Shown here piece after piece: positions 1-11,319 of a stretch of 64,000 nt of DNA. How positions within the stretch are numbered: position 1 is the first letter of the stretch; the number at the start of each line of letters is the position of its first letter. The stretch is taken from contig CM064538.1 in the NCBI GenBank assembly GCA_032716605.1, positions 21,884,411-21,948,410 of the forward strand. Direction: 5' to 3'. Below the pieces are notes generated by a model. The model had not been told where the DNA came from. It made no database searches and saw nothing but the letters and a program-made list of their open reading frames with translations. A program made the translations under genes and the position numbers. Source of the DNA: Paralithodes platypus (lineage: Eukaryota > Arthropoda > Malacostraca > Decapoda > Lithodidae).

Positions 1-2
1 AC

Positions 3-980
3 TGGCAAGTACCTTTGTCCGAGCGTGCTAAAGAGGTATGTGGTTTTGTTGTGGACGGGAGTACCTACCGGTGCAATGTTATGCCTTACGGACTTAAGAA
101 TGCACCAGCAACATTTCAGAACCTGATGAATGAAATTGTAAAGGACATTCCAAATTGCACCGTATATTTGGACGATGTAATCATTTATGATGACGACTTT
201 GAGAGCCATTGTGAGCACCTTGAGACCTTGTTCCGGAAACTTAGTGAAGCAGGTCTGGTAGTAAATTTGGCAAAGTGTGTCTTCGTAAAAGCCACTGTGC
301 AGTACCTTGGGTTTGTAGTGGGAAGGGGACAGGTGTGCCCTCCTCAGAACAAGGTACAGGCTATCAATAAATTTCCGCACCCAACAACCAAGAAGCAGAT
401 TATGTGATTCTTGGGTATGATAGGCTACTACAGACGCTTCATAAAAGGTTACTCAACGGTGTTGGCACCTCTCACAGATTTGTTATCTAAAGACAAAAAG
501 TTTTTGTGGGCACCTGAGTGTGAAAAGGCTTTCACTTTGGTGAAACATTTGCTATGTACTCACCCGATACTCAGGGCCCCAGACTTTAACAGGCCTTTTC
601 AGCTGGCAACAGATGCTAGTGGTGTAAGGGCTGGTGCCGTCTTGCTACAGACAGACAATGAAGGTGTGGAACACCCAGTAAGTTTCTTTTCTAAGAAGTT
701 CAATGCTGCACAAAAGAACTATTCTACAATAGAAAAGGAATTACTTGCGATTGTGCTGTCGCTCAGGCACTTCGAGGTGTATGTTCCAGCCTATGGCCCA
801 GTCATGGTTATCTACACTGATCATCACCCTTTGAGATTCCTGAATCAATTTCACAACCGCAATATGAGACTGACCAGGTGGTCTTTGATGTTGCAGGAGT
901 ATAACCTGGACATCCGTCATATTGCTGGATGTGACAATGTGATCGCGGATTGTTTATCAAGGGTGGATGATCAGTCGTAG
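3..980 (+). pseudogene. pol: Reverse transcriptase (C-terminal half) and RNase H, copy A
   Basis: This is the end of a Gypsy-class pol polyprotein. The RT part shows the palm motif YLDD in the frame that opens at position 3, preceded by MPYGLKNAPATFQ. The thumb/connection and RNase H follow, with the acidic residues expected of Gypsy RNase H: TDASG near 617, IEKELLA near 730, YTDHHPL near 817 and DNVIADCLSR near 935. The stop is at 978-980. A TGA at 405-407 interrupts the frame where copy B has AGA (Arg), so this copy cannot make full-length RT-RNase H. The start lies upstream of the window. The absence of integrase after RNase H agrees with the pol order seen in copy B. The identification is secure. 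Confidence 0.92.
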
Positions 981-1376
981 GCTATCACAGGTGTGTGGGT
1001 TTGAGTGGAGGAAAATAGGCTGCCCTTATAGTGCAGCCGGGAAAAACATATTAAAATATAAAAATCATATAAAAAACTCTTTCTTTTGATATAGGTAATC
1101 GTATAAGTTTGTCATAGCCTATAGAGTTTGAGTAGTCCACGAACTATCAAACGGCTGAGCTGCTGTAAGCTCGCTCTGGGAGCATGATATTGTGTCTTTT
1201 TGCTATAGTTGGGAGGAGTTATAAAATGTGATTTTTTTTTTAATAATAAGATGTGTTTTGGTGATAAACTCAGCTTTGTTTTAGTGCCATGCGGTCGCTG
1301 GGTGTGAGGGGCTTGATGGGGTTCTGTGTTTGTCAGATTTTAGCTCAGGGTTGAGCAAGTAAAATCTTGGGGGAGG
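981..1376 (+). other. 3' non-coding region and polypurine tract of copy A
   Basis: These 396 bases between the RNase H stop and the LTR have no open frame of note. They are repeated almost exactly after copy B (8937-9330). They end in the purine run TTGGGGGAGG immediately before the LTR, the expected plus-strand primer of an LTR element. Confidence 0.75.
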
Positions 1377-3229
1377 TGTGACGCATGTCCAGTGTGAGCA
1401 TGCTGTACAGAACGCCTAGTCATGCCCCACTCTCGCTAGGATCGTCAGGGCAGGAACTTTGGCTGTAGTCTATGTAGAGTTTCCTAACTTAGTTCATGTG
1501 AGCCGTTGTACTGTGAGTGTGTGAATGTGTATTTTGTTTTCATCTGAGTCAACGAGTTCTATTTTATATCATTAGTTATAAGTATTGTGTGTAAAACTTA
1601 TTTGTAATGATGGGAGAAGCGGCAGCTACAGTTGGGGGTCAGTGGGTGCGCCAGGCGGGAGGTGGGCCTAACTCACTAGCACTCCCCCTCCCCCCTCCCC
1701 TCCGTCCTCGGAAAGCCTTTGTCTATCCCAGAGGAGAGAGAGAAATTACGTAATGATTGTCAGTGGGCGGTCCTTAGTAGTTCACGTTGGGCTCACTAGA
1801 GGGCCAGTATAAAAAGGGAAGTCTAGCCATTTTTTCATCAGAACTCATTAGGTAGAGCGACTTCTCATTTCCCTTGCTAACTATATATATTCTTCTGACT
1901 GATGTGAACTTTCTCTACTACCTTACATTCTTATCTCCTCTTTTCCCTGCCTGTTTAACTTCCATGGTCCCGTTGGTGCAGAGCTAGTCAGCCAACGTAT
2001 TATCACTTGAGTTCTCACGAGATACTTGCCTATTAGATAGCCTATTTTGGAAGGGTTAACTTAGAATAGGATTGATTTATGTTTATTGCACTTGTATATG
2101 CATTTCCCTGTGTGTTATTATTATTATTCCTGTTTTCTGCTAGTCTAGGTAATGCTAGACTGGGGTAAGGCTTTTCTGTGTTACGAGTTGTTGTTTGATG
2201 CAGTGGTTAAGCGATAAACCTGCATACTCGTTTCGGTTCAGTGAAGCCTAGGTTGTCTTCGCGGCTGACTGTGTTGAGTTAATAATTTACAGTGCGTGAG
2301 GGCAAGAGCCTAACCACCCTGTATTTTATTAACAGTTTGTTTTTACTTTGTCAAGGAGCCGGGAGAAAACCAGATACAAGGGATCTGGATTTCTCAAAGT
2401 GCACTTGTTAGTGTTAACGTAATACTTTAAACAGTTGTGAGGACTTCGCTAGGCTACGAGCCGTTTTTGCTCAGTCACTGCTACCTTTTGCCCACAGTAC
2501 CCCAGCTAGACTTTACTCGATTAGTAGATACAGAATAGTATTGAAGCTTTCCTTATGTATGATATTGTTTATGCACTATTGATTTCATGTGTTGCAAGCT
2601 TGGCTACTTTAGTGATTAGTGGCCCACGAGCACAATCCGAGTAGGCTATTGCCGTTGCATTTGCGGAGTACTTCTTTTTAATGTTTGCCATTTACTATTG
2701 CATATTCTTTTAATTATTCTTATGCCAATTTAAACCTTTAATAGTATTTAATTGCCAGTGTTTTTGCTTATTGAATTGCTGTTCAAAATCCGATACGTAC
2801 TTCTTACGAGCATCCGAGAAGCATCTAGCTTTTTTCAGAAGATTCCTTGCTCGATGCTTAAGGACTATTAATTAACGTAACGTAATAGTGCCGATCCGAA
2901 GTAGAGGGTGGAGGACTTCTTAAGTTCTTAGTCAAGGGTGGATTACTTCGGCTTCGGCCAACACTATTCTTTGGTGTTGTTGTTTCTTACTTCATTGTTT
3001 GATTGTTGACCAGACTAGAGAATTCCTGTCTCTTTATTAGACTGTTGTTGAACACTAGTACCGAGTTCTTGTATACCCCGTTATAGCAGATTGAACTCTG
3101 GAGGGTATTGGTGTTTTTTGTTCGGCTGGCAGTACTCAGGGGTTGGGATCGTGTGTTTCCGTTGTGGCAGCGAGCCGTACACGAGTCCTGATTGAGAGCC
3201 CTTGTGTACCCGAGTGCCAGTTCGTAACA
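1377..3229 (+). repeat. Long terminal repeat shared by copies A and B
   Basis: This LTR of about 1.85 kb starts TGTGACG and ends CGTAACA, so its ends form an imperfect inverted repeat with the canonical TG/CA. It is preceded by the purine tract and followed two bases later by a primer-binding-type TGG. The same sequence recurs at 9331-11185 with scattered substitutions and short indels. It lies between the RNase H of copy A and the gag of copy B, so it is both 3' LTR and 5' LTR. The length is large for a Gypsy element. It holds a TATA box at 1808. Confidence 0.9.
1808..1815 (+). promoter_or_regulatory. LTR TATA box
   Basis: TATAAAAA lies about 430 bases into the LTR, after a GC-rich stretch and a GGGCGG motif. 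The same box is conserved in the second LTR at 9765. The predicted transcription start is about 30 bases downstream. No start-site evidence is visible beyond the motif. Confidence 0.6.
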
Positions 3230-3231
3230 AA

Positions 3232-3249
3232 TGGCGACCTTGCTTAGGA
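3232..3249 (+). promoter_or_regulatory. Primer-binding site of copy B
   Basis: TGGCGACCTTGC starts two bases after the LTR end. It begins with the TGG complementary to a tRNA CCA end. TGGCGACC is compatible with an Arg or Ser tRNA acceptor end, but the match breaks down after about eight bases, so the primer is not settled. Confidence 0.55.
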
Positions 3250-3441
3250 TTTTGTGAACAGTATAAATTTTTGCAGAGTTGTACAACATTTGTTTGTTTG
3301 TATTTTAGCGTGCATATTGAAGAATATTTTTTTTGTATGGCAATTAGTAAAGCATTTAAGAGACTCCAGTTAATTTAGTAATTAGTGCTTGCATAGGAAG
3401 GTTAACACTTTTGTCTCGAGAATTTTTTTGTGGACTTCAGT

Positions 3442-5600
3442 ATGTCGTGCATTAGCACTGACGATGAGCGAGAGATGTCACTTGAAGGTGTGCCGTTAGT
3501 AACCAGTGAGGAGGATGCTAGAGTTTTTGTGAGTAAGCGGTACCACGTGACGGAGGAGAGGCTGACTGGGGTGGATGTTTGTGGCTTGCACCTGATAGCC
3601 AAGGTTTTGGGCATTTCCAATGTAGTAGGGATGTCCAAGGGGGAGCTGATTTCCTGGGTGTTGCGTGGGCGACATGGGGTTTCGGAGGAGAGGGCGTTCC
3701 CAGATCCCCTCTCACTCGACTCCCACAGTGCCGTCCACTCAGTTACCGGAGGTTAGCACTCTCCCACAGAGGGATGAGAATTGGCAGATTGGAGTGCCCT
3801 CGGGTGGTGCACATGGTGGTTCCCCAGTTTTTGCCCCCCCTCCTTCAGTAGTGGCAGCTCCCTCTTCCTGCCTGTCTCCAGATATGGTATTTAGACTTGA
3901 GCTTGCTAAGATTGAGGCTAGGAAGCAGGAGAATGAGACGAGGAGGCTTGAGATTGAGGTTAGGAGGCATGAGGCTGAGCTTAGGTACGACTTGGAGAAA
4001 TATTGTGCTAAATTAGATTTAGATAAGACTCGTGCAGAGTCGACAACTCGGATGGGCCCTGAGGGCCAAGTAAGAGAACAGTCCTTGGCCCAGTTAGTCA
4101 AATTGGTGCCGATATTTAGTGTAACTGAAGTCACAGAATTTTTTAATCGTTTTGAGAAGAAGTGTAGGGAGCATAATTGGCCTGAAGAGAAGTGGGCAGC
4201 TCTAGTCTCCTCAAGACTTACGGGTAAGGGTCTGAAGGCTTATGATGCACTGCCTTTAGAGTCTTGCATTGACTACCCAGAATTGAAGAGAGCTGTCCTA
4301 CGGGCATACGAGTTGCAACCGGAAACATATCGATTGAAGTTTCGGGGTGTTACAAAGACTAGGGAGGCGACCTTTCTTGAACATGCCCGGGACTTAAAAG
4401 ATGCACTTAAAAACTGGACACGTTCTGAGAAAGCTGAGACGGCAGAACAGTTGACTGAGCTGTTTCTGCTCGAGCAGTTTTATAAGTGTACTGGTGCAGA
4501 AATGACTTTAACTATTAAAGAAAAGAACCCAAAAACTCTACAGGAGGCAGCTGAGATGGCTGACCTCCGGCTATCACTAATTCGTGGGTGCGGGTCTGCC
4601 CAGCGTAGTGAGGCTTGTAACAAGGGGCGTGACGCCCCACCCCCCCGAGTTAGTGATATACCTTATGCAAACAAGTACAAGAGCCATGATACCAAGACTG
4701 ACCACAAGACTAGCACCGTCCCATTTAAGAAGGGGCCGGGCCCTTCCCAGTACCAAGGGAAGCCCAAAGGGGAGTTGGAGTGTTATCATTGTCATAAAAA
4801 GGGGCACTTTGCAAGAGTCTGTCCTAGCAAACCACCTACAGCAGCTGTGTCTTTGGCCTGCAACATTGGTGTGTCTCCGAAGTCATCTGAGTTTGCCCGG
4901 GGCAGTTCGTCAGAGGCTGAGGCACAGCCAATGCAGAAGCACCTGGGAGGCTCGAACCCTGCTCAGGATGTTTTTTGCGACCATAGAGGGCGGGGTTGCG
5001 TGATGTGGGCAGGGCGCAAGCATGGAGTAGAGGTCTTGCGTGATACAGGTGCTTCCCAGACTCTGATGAAAAACTTGACTGGCTACCCTATAAACGCGGC
5101 TCGGGTGGTAGTGGTGCAGGGTATTAATGCAACTCGGTCATACCCGCTGGTGCGGTTGGAGTTGGAGGTGGATGGTGTGGCACGTGAATTGGATGTCGGG
5201 ATTGTGGAGAAACTGCCAGTGGAGGGCGTCGACCTTCTTCTCGGCAACGACTTTGCAATGCCCGCTTCTGAGGTTCTACCCTTAGTCGTTGCCGAGAGGC
5301 CGGCCGACGTGAGTAGGGAAGAGCAAGAGTGGGTCGAGCGGTGCCAGACACAACCCATGGCGTGTGTTGTCACCCGAGCTCGGGCAGATAAAGTGTCACA
5401 GCCTAGTCCTCCGTCTTCAGACCAGCGGAGGAACGATCAACAGGAGGAGGCTAAAGCTGGAGTTGGTTTTAAGAGTTTTGACTCGGCGGCTCTCCTGGGT
5501 GATTCAGTATTAGCACCATTACTTAATTCTGGAGTAGCCCCTGGGCCTGTCATCGAGAGTGACGAGGCTGGGCATGACGAGTCTCCACGACAGCAACGCT
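3442..5600 (+). pseudogene. gag-pro: Gag and aspartic protease of copy B
   Basis: The first in-frame ATG is at 3442. The N-terminus runs in one frame to about 3690 and the rest continues in the next frame; copy C keeps an N-terminal segment that matches across this point, so I infer a frameshift. The Gag part has a charged helical stretch (about 3890-4040) and then a SCAN-like capsid region (about 4100-4600) with the motifs EFFNRFEKKC and YELQPETYRLKFRG. A CCHC zinc knuckle (CYHCHKKGHFARVC) sits near 4780-4822. The protease follows, with the DTGAS active-site triad at 5042 and a downstream LLLGNDF flap/partner motif. Gag would form particles and bind RNA; the protease would cut the polyprotein. 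Confidence 0.88.
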
Positions 5601-5640
5601 ATGTACATCGAGAGAGACAGAGGGAGCAGCCCAGTATCGG

Positions 5641-7430
5641 GGAAGGTCATGCATTGCTCCGGGAGCAGTTAGATCGCTTGGCACCCTCAGATATACGTCG
5701 GTTGCAACTAGAGGACCCTGAGCTACAAACGTGTGCTAATAGAGCTGTAGAGCTCGACGAGGACGGCGATGCACAGCCAGGAGATTTTTTTTATTTAGAA
5801 GGCATCCTCTATAGGCGTTTTCAATACCCTAAACGTAGTTGGCAAAAGGGGTCCGGAGTAGTGGACCAGTTGGTGGTGCCACGGGAGTGCAGGGATAGCC
5901 TACTGAGGTTGGCGCATGACACACCACTGGCAGGACATCTAGGGGTGAGAAAAACGGTGGCGGCTTTGGGGAAATTGTTTTGGTGGCCGGGGATGAAGTC
6001 TCATGTGCAGTCATGGATAAACTCATGTGATATTTGTCAACGTGTCGGGAAACCGAACCAAGTTATTCCTAAGGCTCCGTTACACCCTATTCCTGTGATT
6101 GGGCCACCCTTTAGTAAAATTATTGTTGACATGGTTGGTCCACTCCCTCCCACTAAGGCTGGAAATAAATTTTTGTTAACCATAATGGATGTTGCCACTA
6201 GATACCCCGATGCATACCCTATGAAAAATGGAATGGCTAAGACGGTAGTCAGTAACTTGTTGTGGTACTTCTCAAGGTACGGGTACCCGGAGGAGATTCA
6301 GTCTGATCAGGGATCTAATTTTACCTCCAACATGATCAAGCAAACGATGCAACAGCATGGGATACGAGCAGCAGTAGTATCGTCAGCGTATCACCCTGAG
6401 AGTCAAGGGGTGCTTGAGTGGTGGCATGCTACACTTAAAAGCATGCTCAGGTGTTATTGTGCTGACAACGGTATGGATTGGGATCTTGGATTGCCTTATG
6501 TGCTGTTTGCTGCTCGGGAGGTACCTGGGGAGAGCCTGGGATTTAGTCCAAACGAGCTGATTTTTGGACACCGTGTCAGGGGCCCCCTTAACATGCTGAA
6601 AGAAATTTGGGAGGGGACTGTGCAGCCTTGTCCATTATTAAAGTATGTGCTTGAAAGCCGTGAGCGCATGCTTAACCCGTACAGCCCCAGCGACGCGCCT
6701 GATGCGTCGGCGATGTATGTAACGCACAGCCCCAGAGACGCGCCTGGCGCGTCACCCTAATTGCGCCGACCGTAACCTCAGGTGTAGCCACTCAAGAGGG
6801 CTCAGATTTGTATGGGAACTGTGTACGTATCCCACGCAACCGTGCCGATGGTTGAAAACTCTCAAAGTCCACGTGCGTGCGCGTGAGCGCGCAATAACCT
6901 GGTTTTTTTGGGTAATTGCCTTCAATTTTTTACTCTTGTAAAATACGTTTTCGGGGGCTCTGTAGGACCATTCTTTAAGCTTTTTGAGCGGTTTTTCGTG
7001 GTTTTTCCTTCATTCCTAACCCATACGCTATTGTTTCTGGAATAAAACCATTTTTTGAAAACCAGCCGGGTTCTGGTGAACAAACATTACAAAACTAGCC
7101 GGGGCTGGACGGGTTAAGAGTCTGGAGATGGCAGGTAGAAATTTGGCAGAATCACAAGCTTTGATGAAGGACAGGTATGATCACAAAGTAAGGCTCCGGA
7201 AGTTCACTGTAGGACAAGAGGTATTAATTTTGTTGCCTTTGGTTGGTAACCCCCTCTCTGCGAAGTACACTGGACCTTATAAAATTGTAGAAAAAATTTC
7301 AGACTTAGATTACCTTGTTGCCACTCCAGACAGGAGGAAAAAGAACCAGTTATGTCACATGAACCTTATTAAAGAGTATGTGAGGCGCCCCTCTGAGCCT
7401 CTCACTGTCCCTGTGTTGGCTTGTTGCGGC
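5641..7430 (+). pseudogene. int: Integrase of copy B, split by a MITE
   Basis: The HHCC zinc domain is visible (HDTPLAGHLG followed by CDIC, about 5915-6040). The catalytic core has IIVDMVGPLP (first Asp, about 6127), QSDQGSNFTS (second Asp, 6304) and GVLEWW (Glu, about 6414). A one-residue insertion makes the last spacing 36 instead of 35. Reading continues to the codons just before 6672, where the MITE enters; coding resumes after 7117 with the C-terminal GPY/F module (KYTGPYKIVEK, about 7265-7297). The protein would join retrotransposon cDNA to chromosomal DNA. Its place before RT is the key structural feature. The MITE adds 28 foreign codons and a stop at 6758-6760, so this copy is dead. 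Confidence 0.9.
6676..7113 (+). mobile_element. piggyBac-like MITE in integrase
   Basis: This is a 438-bp non-coding insertion flanked by TTAA on both sides (6672-6675 and 7114-7117). Its ends are inverted repeats: CCCGTACAGCCCC on the left and, read inward on the other strand, CCCGTCCAGCCCC on the right, 12 of 13 matching. Inside the left end a GC-rich motif with CAGCCCCAG and GACGCGCCTG occurs twice. TTAA target duplication and CCC ends are hallmarks of piggyBac-type elements. There is no transposase frame, so it is non-autonomous. The related copy C has uninterrupted coding here. Confidence 0.85.
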
Positions 7431-8936
7431 CGTGGTGGAGAAGGAGAGGGGGACAGTCAAGCTTCAGGGGAGGATAGCTGGGATCAACATGTTTCAGCGG
7501 ATCAGTGGGCGGGGAACTCGAGCCTAAGGGCTGACGAGGCTATAGCTCATTTGCCTGAGCAGCAGTTTGATGCTATCCGTCAGTTGTTCGGTTCATACCC
7601 CACTGTATTTGCTGAACTCCCAGGCCTCACTACTCAGGCTATGCATGATGTTGACGTGGGGGACCATCTACCCTTTAAGTCAATCCCGTACCGTGTGCCC
7701 CCCATAAAACTACCAGCTCTGAGGGATGAGTTGGAGTATATGCTCGGTAGGGGGTTGATAGAGAAAGGCACAGTTAAGTGGACTTCCCCCGTAACACTGC
7801 AGCCTAAGCCAGATGGCAAGGTACGCTTTTGTATTGATTTCCGTAGGTTAAACGGTTTGACTCCAACTAACCCATATCCTCTTCCTCGGGTTGATGATAG
7901 TGTTGACAAAATTGGTAATGCTCGTTTTTTGTCTAAAGTAGATTTAGTATAAGGTTACTGGCAAGTACCTTTGTCCGAGCGTGCTAAAGAGGTATGTGGT
8001 TTTGTTGTGGACGGGAGTACCTACCGGTGTAATGTTATGCCTTACGGACTTAAGAATGCACCAGCAACGTTTCAGAACCTGATGAATGAAATTGTAAAGG
8101 ACATTCCAAATTGCACCGTATATTTGGACGATGTAATCCTTTATGATGACGACTTTGAGAGCCATTGTGAGCACCTTGAGACCTTGTTCCGGAAACTTAG
8201 TGAAGCAGGTCTGGTAGTAAATTTGGCAAAGTGTGACTTCGTAAAAACCACTGTGCAGTACCTTGGGTTTGTAGTGGGAAGGGGACAGGTGTGCCCTCCT
8301 CAGAACAAGGTACAGGCTATCAATAAATTTCCGCACCCAACAACCAAGAAGCAGATTATGAGATTCTTGGGTATGATAGGCTACTACAGACGCTTCATAA
8401 AAGGTTACTCAACGGTGTTGGCACCTCTCACAGATTTGTTATCTAAAGACAAAAAGTTTTTGTGGGCACCTGAGTGTGAAAAGGCTTTCACTTTGGTGAA
8501 ACATTTGCTATGTACTCACCCGATACTCAGGGCCCCAGACTTTAACAAGCCTTTTCAGCTGGCAACAGATGCTAGTGGTGTAGGGGCTGGTGCCGTCTTG
8601 CTACAGACAGACAATGAAGGTGTGGAACACCCAGTAAGTTTCTTTTTTAAGAAGTTCAATGCTGCACAAAAGAACTATTCTACAATAGAAAAGGAATTAC
8701 TGGCGATTGTGCTGTCGCTCAGGCACTTCGAGGTGTATGTTCCAGCCTATGGCCCAGTCGTGGTTATCTACACTGATCATCACCCTTTGAGATTCCTGAA
8801 TCAATTTCACAATCGCAATATGAGACTGACCAGGTGGTCTTTGATGTTGCAGGAGTATAACCTGGACATCCGTCATATTGCTGGATGTGACAATGTGATC
8901 GCGGATTGTTTATCAAGGGTGGATGATCAGTCGTAG
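7431..8936 (+). pseudogene. pol: Reverse transcriptase and RNase H of copy B
   Basis: After a short spacer the RT begins near 7560. KPDGKVRFCIDFRRLN (about 7809-7856) is the fingers/palm start, followed by PYPLPRVDD. At 7950-7952 a TAA interrupts the segment that should read into GYWQVPL. The rest is open to the stop at 8934-8936. YLDD is at 8121-8132, and RNase H has TDASGVGAGAVL, IEKELLA, YTDHHPL and DNVIADCLSR. RT copies the RNA into DNA and RNase H removes the RNA strand. Apart from the stop, catalytic residues look intact. The two tandem copies carry different nonsense codons. Confidence 0.92.
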
Positions 8937-9330
8937 GCTATCACAGGTGTGTGGGTTTGAGTGGAGGAAAATAGGCTGCCCTTATAGTGCAGCCGGGAAA
9001 AACATATTAAAATATAAAAATCATATAAAAACTCTTTCTTTTGATATAGATAATCGTATAAGTTTGTCATAGCCTATTGAGTTTGAGTAGTCCACGAACT
9101 ATCAAACGGCTGAGCTGCTGTAAGCTCGCTCTGGGAGCATGATATTGTGTCTTTTTGCTATTGTTGGGAGGAGTTATAAAATGTGATTTTTTTTTAATAA
9201 TAACATGTGTTTTGGTGATAAACTCAGCTTTGTTTTAGTGCCATGCGGTCGCTGGGTGTGAGGGGCTTGATGGGGTTCTGTGTTTGTCAGATTTTAGCTC
9301 AGGGTTGAGCAAGTAAAATCTTGGGGGAGG

Positions 9331-11185
9331 TGTGACGCATGTCCAGTGTGAGCATGCTGTACAAAACGCCTAGTCATGCCCCACTCTCGCTAGGATCGTC
9401 AGGGCAGGAACTTTGGCTGTAGTCTATGTAGAGTTTCCTAACTTAGTTCATGTGAGCCGTTGTACTATAAGTAATATGAATATGTATTTTGTTTTCATCT
9501 GAGTCAACGAGTTCTATTTTATATCATTAGTTATAAGTATTGTATGTAAAACTTATTTGTAATGATGGGAAGCGCGGCAGCCACAGTTGGGGGTCAGTGG
9601 GTGCGCCATGCGGGAGGTGGGCCTAACTCACTAGCACTCCCCCCTCCCCCCTCCCCTCAGTGCTAGGAAAGCCTTTGTCTATCCCAGAGGAGAGAGAGAA
9701 ATTACGTAATGATTGTCAGTGGGCGGTCCTTAGTAGTTCACGTTGGGCTCACTAGAGGGCCGAGTATAAAAAGGGAAGTCTAGCCATTTTTTGATCAGAA
9801 CTCATTAGGCAGAGCGACTTCTCATTTCCCTTGCTAACTATATATATTCTTCTGACTGATGTGAACTTTCTCTACTACCTTACATTCTTATCTCCTCTTT
9901 TCCCTACCCTTTTTAACTTCCATGGTCCCGTTGGTGCAGAGCTAGTCAGCCAACGTATTATCGCTTGAGTTCTCATGAGATACATGCCTATTAGATAGCC
10001 TATTTTGGAGGGGTTAACTTAGAATAGGGTTGATTTATGTTTGTTGCACTTGTATATGCATTTCCCTGTGTGTTATTATTATTATTCCTGTTTTCTGCTG
10101 GTCTAGGTAATGCTAGACTGGGGTAAGGCTTTTCTGTGTTACGAGTTGTTGTTTGATGCAGTGGTTAAGCGATAAACCTGCATACTCGTTTCGGTTCAGT
10201 GAAGCCTAGGTTGTCTTCGCGGCTGACTGTGTTGAGTTAATAATTTACAGTGCGTGAGGGCAAGAGCCTAACCACCCTGTATTTTATTAACAGTTTGTTT
10301 TTACTTTGTCAAGGAGCCGGGAGAAAACCAGATACAAGGGATCTGGATTTCTCAAAGTGCACTTGTTAGTGTTAACGTAATACTTTAAACAGTTGTGAGG
10401 ACTTCGCTAGGCTACGAGCCGTTTTTGCTCAGTCACTGCTACCTTTTGCCCACAGTACCCAGCTAGACTTTACTCGATTAGTAGATACAGAATAGTATTG
10501 AAGCTTTCCTTATGTATGATATTGTTTATGCACTATTGATTTCATGTGTTGAAAGCTTGGCTACTTTAGTGATTAGTGGCCCACGAGCACAATCCGAGTA
10601 GGCTATTGCCGTTGCATTTGCGGAGTACTTCTTTTTAATGTTTGTCATTTACTATTGCATATTCTTTTAATTATTCTTATGCCAATTTAAACCTTTAATA
10701 GTATTTAATTGCCAGTGTTTTGCTTATTGAATTGCTGTTCAAAATCCGATACGTACTTCTTACGAGCATCCGAGAAGCATCTAACTTTTTTCAGAAGATT
10801 CCTTGCTCGATGCTTAAGGACTATTAATTAACGTAACGTAATAGTGCCGATCCGAAGTAGAGGGTGGAGGACTTCTTAAGTTCTTAGTCAAGGGTGGATT
10901 ACTTCGGCTTCGGCCAACACTATTCTTTGGTGTTGTTGTTTCTGACTTCATTGTTTGATTGTTGACCAGACTAGATAATTCCTGTCTCTTTATTAGTCTG
11001 TTGTTGAACACTAGTACCGAGTTCTTGTATACCCCGTTATAGCAGATTGAACTTTGGAGGGTATTGGTGTTTTTTGTTCGGCTGGCAGTACTCAGGGATT
11101 GGGATCGTGTGTTTCCGTTGTGGCAGCGAGCCGTACTCGAGTCCTGATTGAGAGCCCTTGTGTACCCGAGTGCCAGGTCGTAACA
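9331..11185 (+). repeat. 3' LTR of copy B
   Basis: This 1.85 kb LTR runs from TGTGACGC after the purine tract TTGGGGGAGG to GTAACA. It matches the LTR at 1377-3229 almost throughout, with small indels and substitutions, for example around 9465-9480 and 9565-9580. The GGGGG after 11185 could be a target duplication, but the matching 5' flank is outside the window. Confidence 0.9.
9765..9772 (+). promoter_or_regulatory. LTR TATA box (3' LTR)
   Basis: TATAAAAA lies in the same context as the box in the shared LTR. A 3' LTR promoter could drive flanking sequence, but none downstream looks like a gene. Confidence 0.5.
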
Positions 11186-11319
11186 GGGGGTACTTGTAAA
11201 AGTCCCTGTATGATATCCTGAAATATGGAGCCTACAGCTTGTGTTGAATTGAAATACATTCTTCAAGTAGGATTTCCCTTCTCCTTAATATAAATAGCAT
11301 TAAGTTAAGTATCGTTTAT

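Larger units (their letters stand above)
1..3229 (+). mobile_element. Gmr1-like Gypsy retrotransposon copy A, 3' part
   Basis: The window opens inside reverse transcriptase. RNase H, a 3' non-coding stretch, a purine tract and a complete long LTR follow. The 980-bp coding part differs from copy B (from 7957) at about a dozen positions by eye, so the copies are closely related. The LTR ending at 3229 also serves as the 5' LTR of copy B. The rest of copy A lies before the window. Confidence 0.9.
1377..11185 (+). mobile_element. Gmr1-like Gypsy retrotransposon copy B (complete, inactive)
   Basis: The order is 5' LTR (shared with copy A), primer site, Gag, protease, integrase, RT, RNase H, purine tract and 3' LTR. 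Integrase precedes RT, the reverse of ordinary Gypsy elements and the arrangement of the Gmr1 group. The RT and RNase H are nevertheless of Gypsy type (YLDD, MPYGLKNAP). The copy is inactivated by a frameshift in early gag (about 3680-3705), a 438-bp MITE at 6676-7113 and a TAA at 7950-7952 in RT. The two LTRs are very similar, so the copy is young. Confidence 0.9.

Noticed and set aside
3665..3700. Gag start at 3665
   Set aside because: That codon is GTG and lies inside sequence whose homology in copy C continues upstream; ATG 3442 plus a frameshift explains it better.
5083..5373. Minus-strand frame opposite the protease
   Set aside because: Antisense shadow of a real coding region; no domain and no support in copy C.
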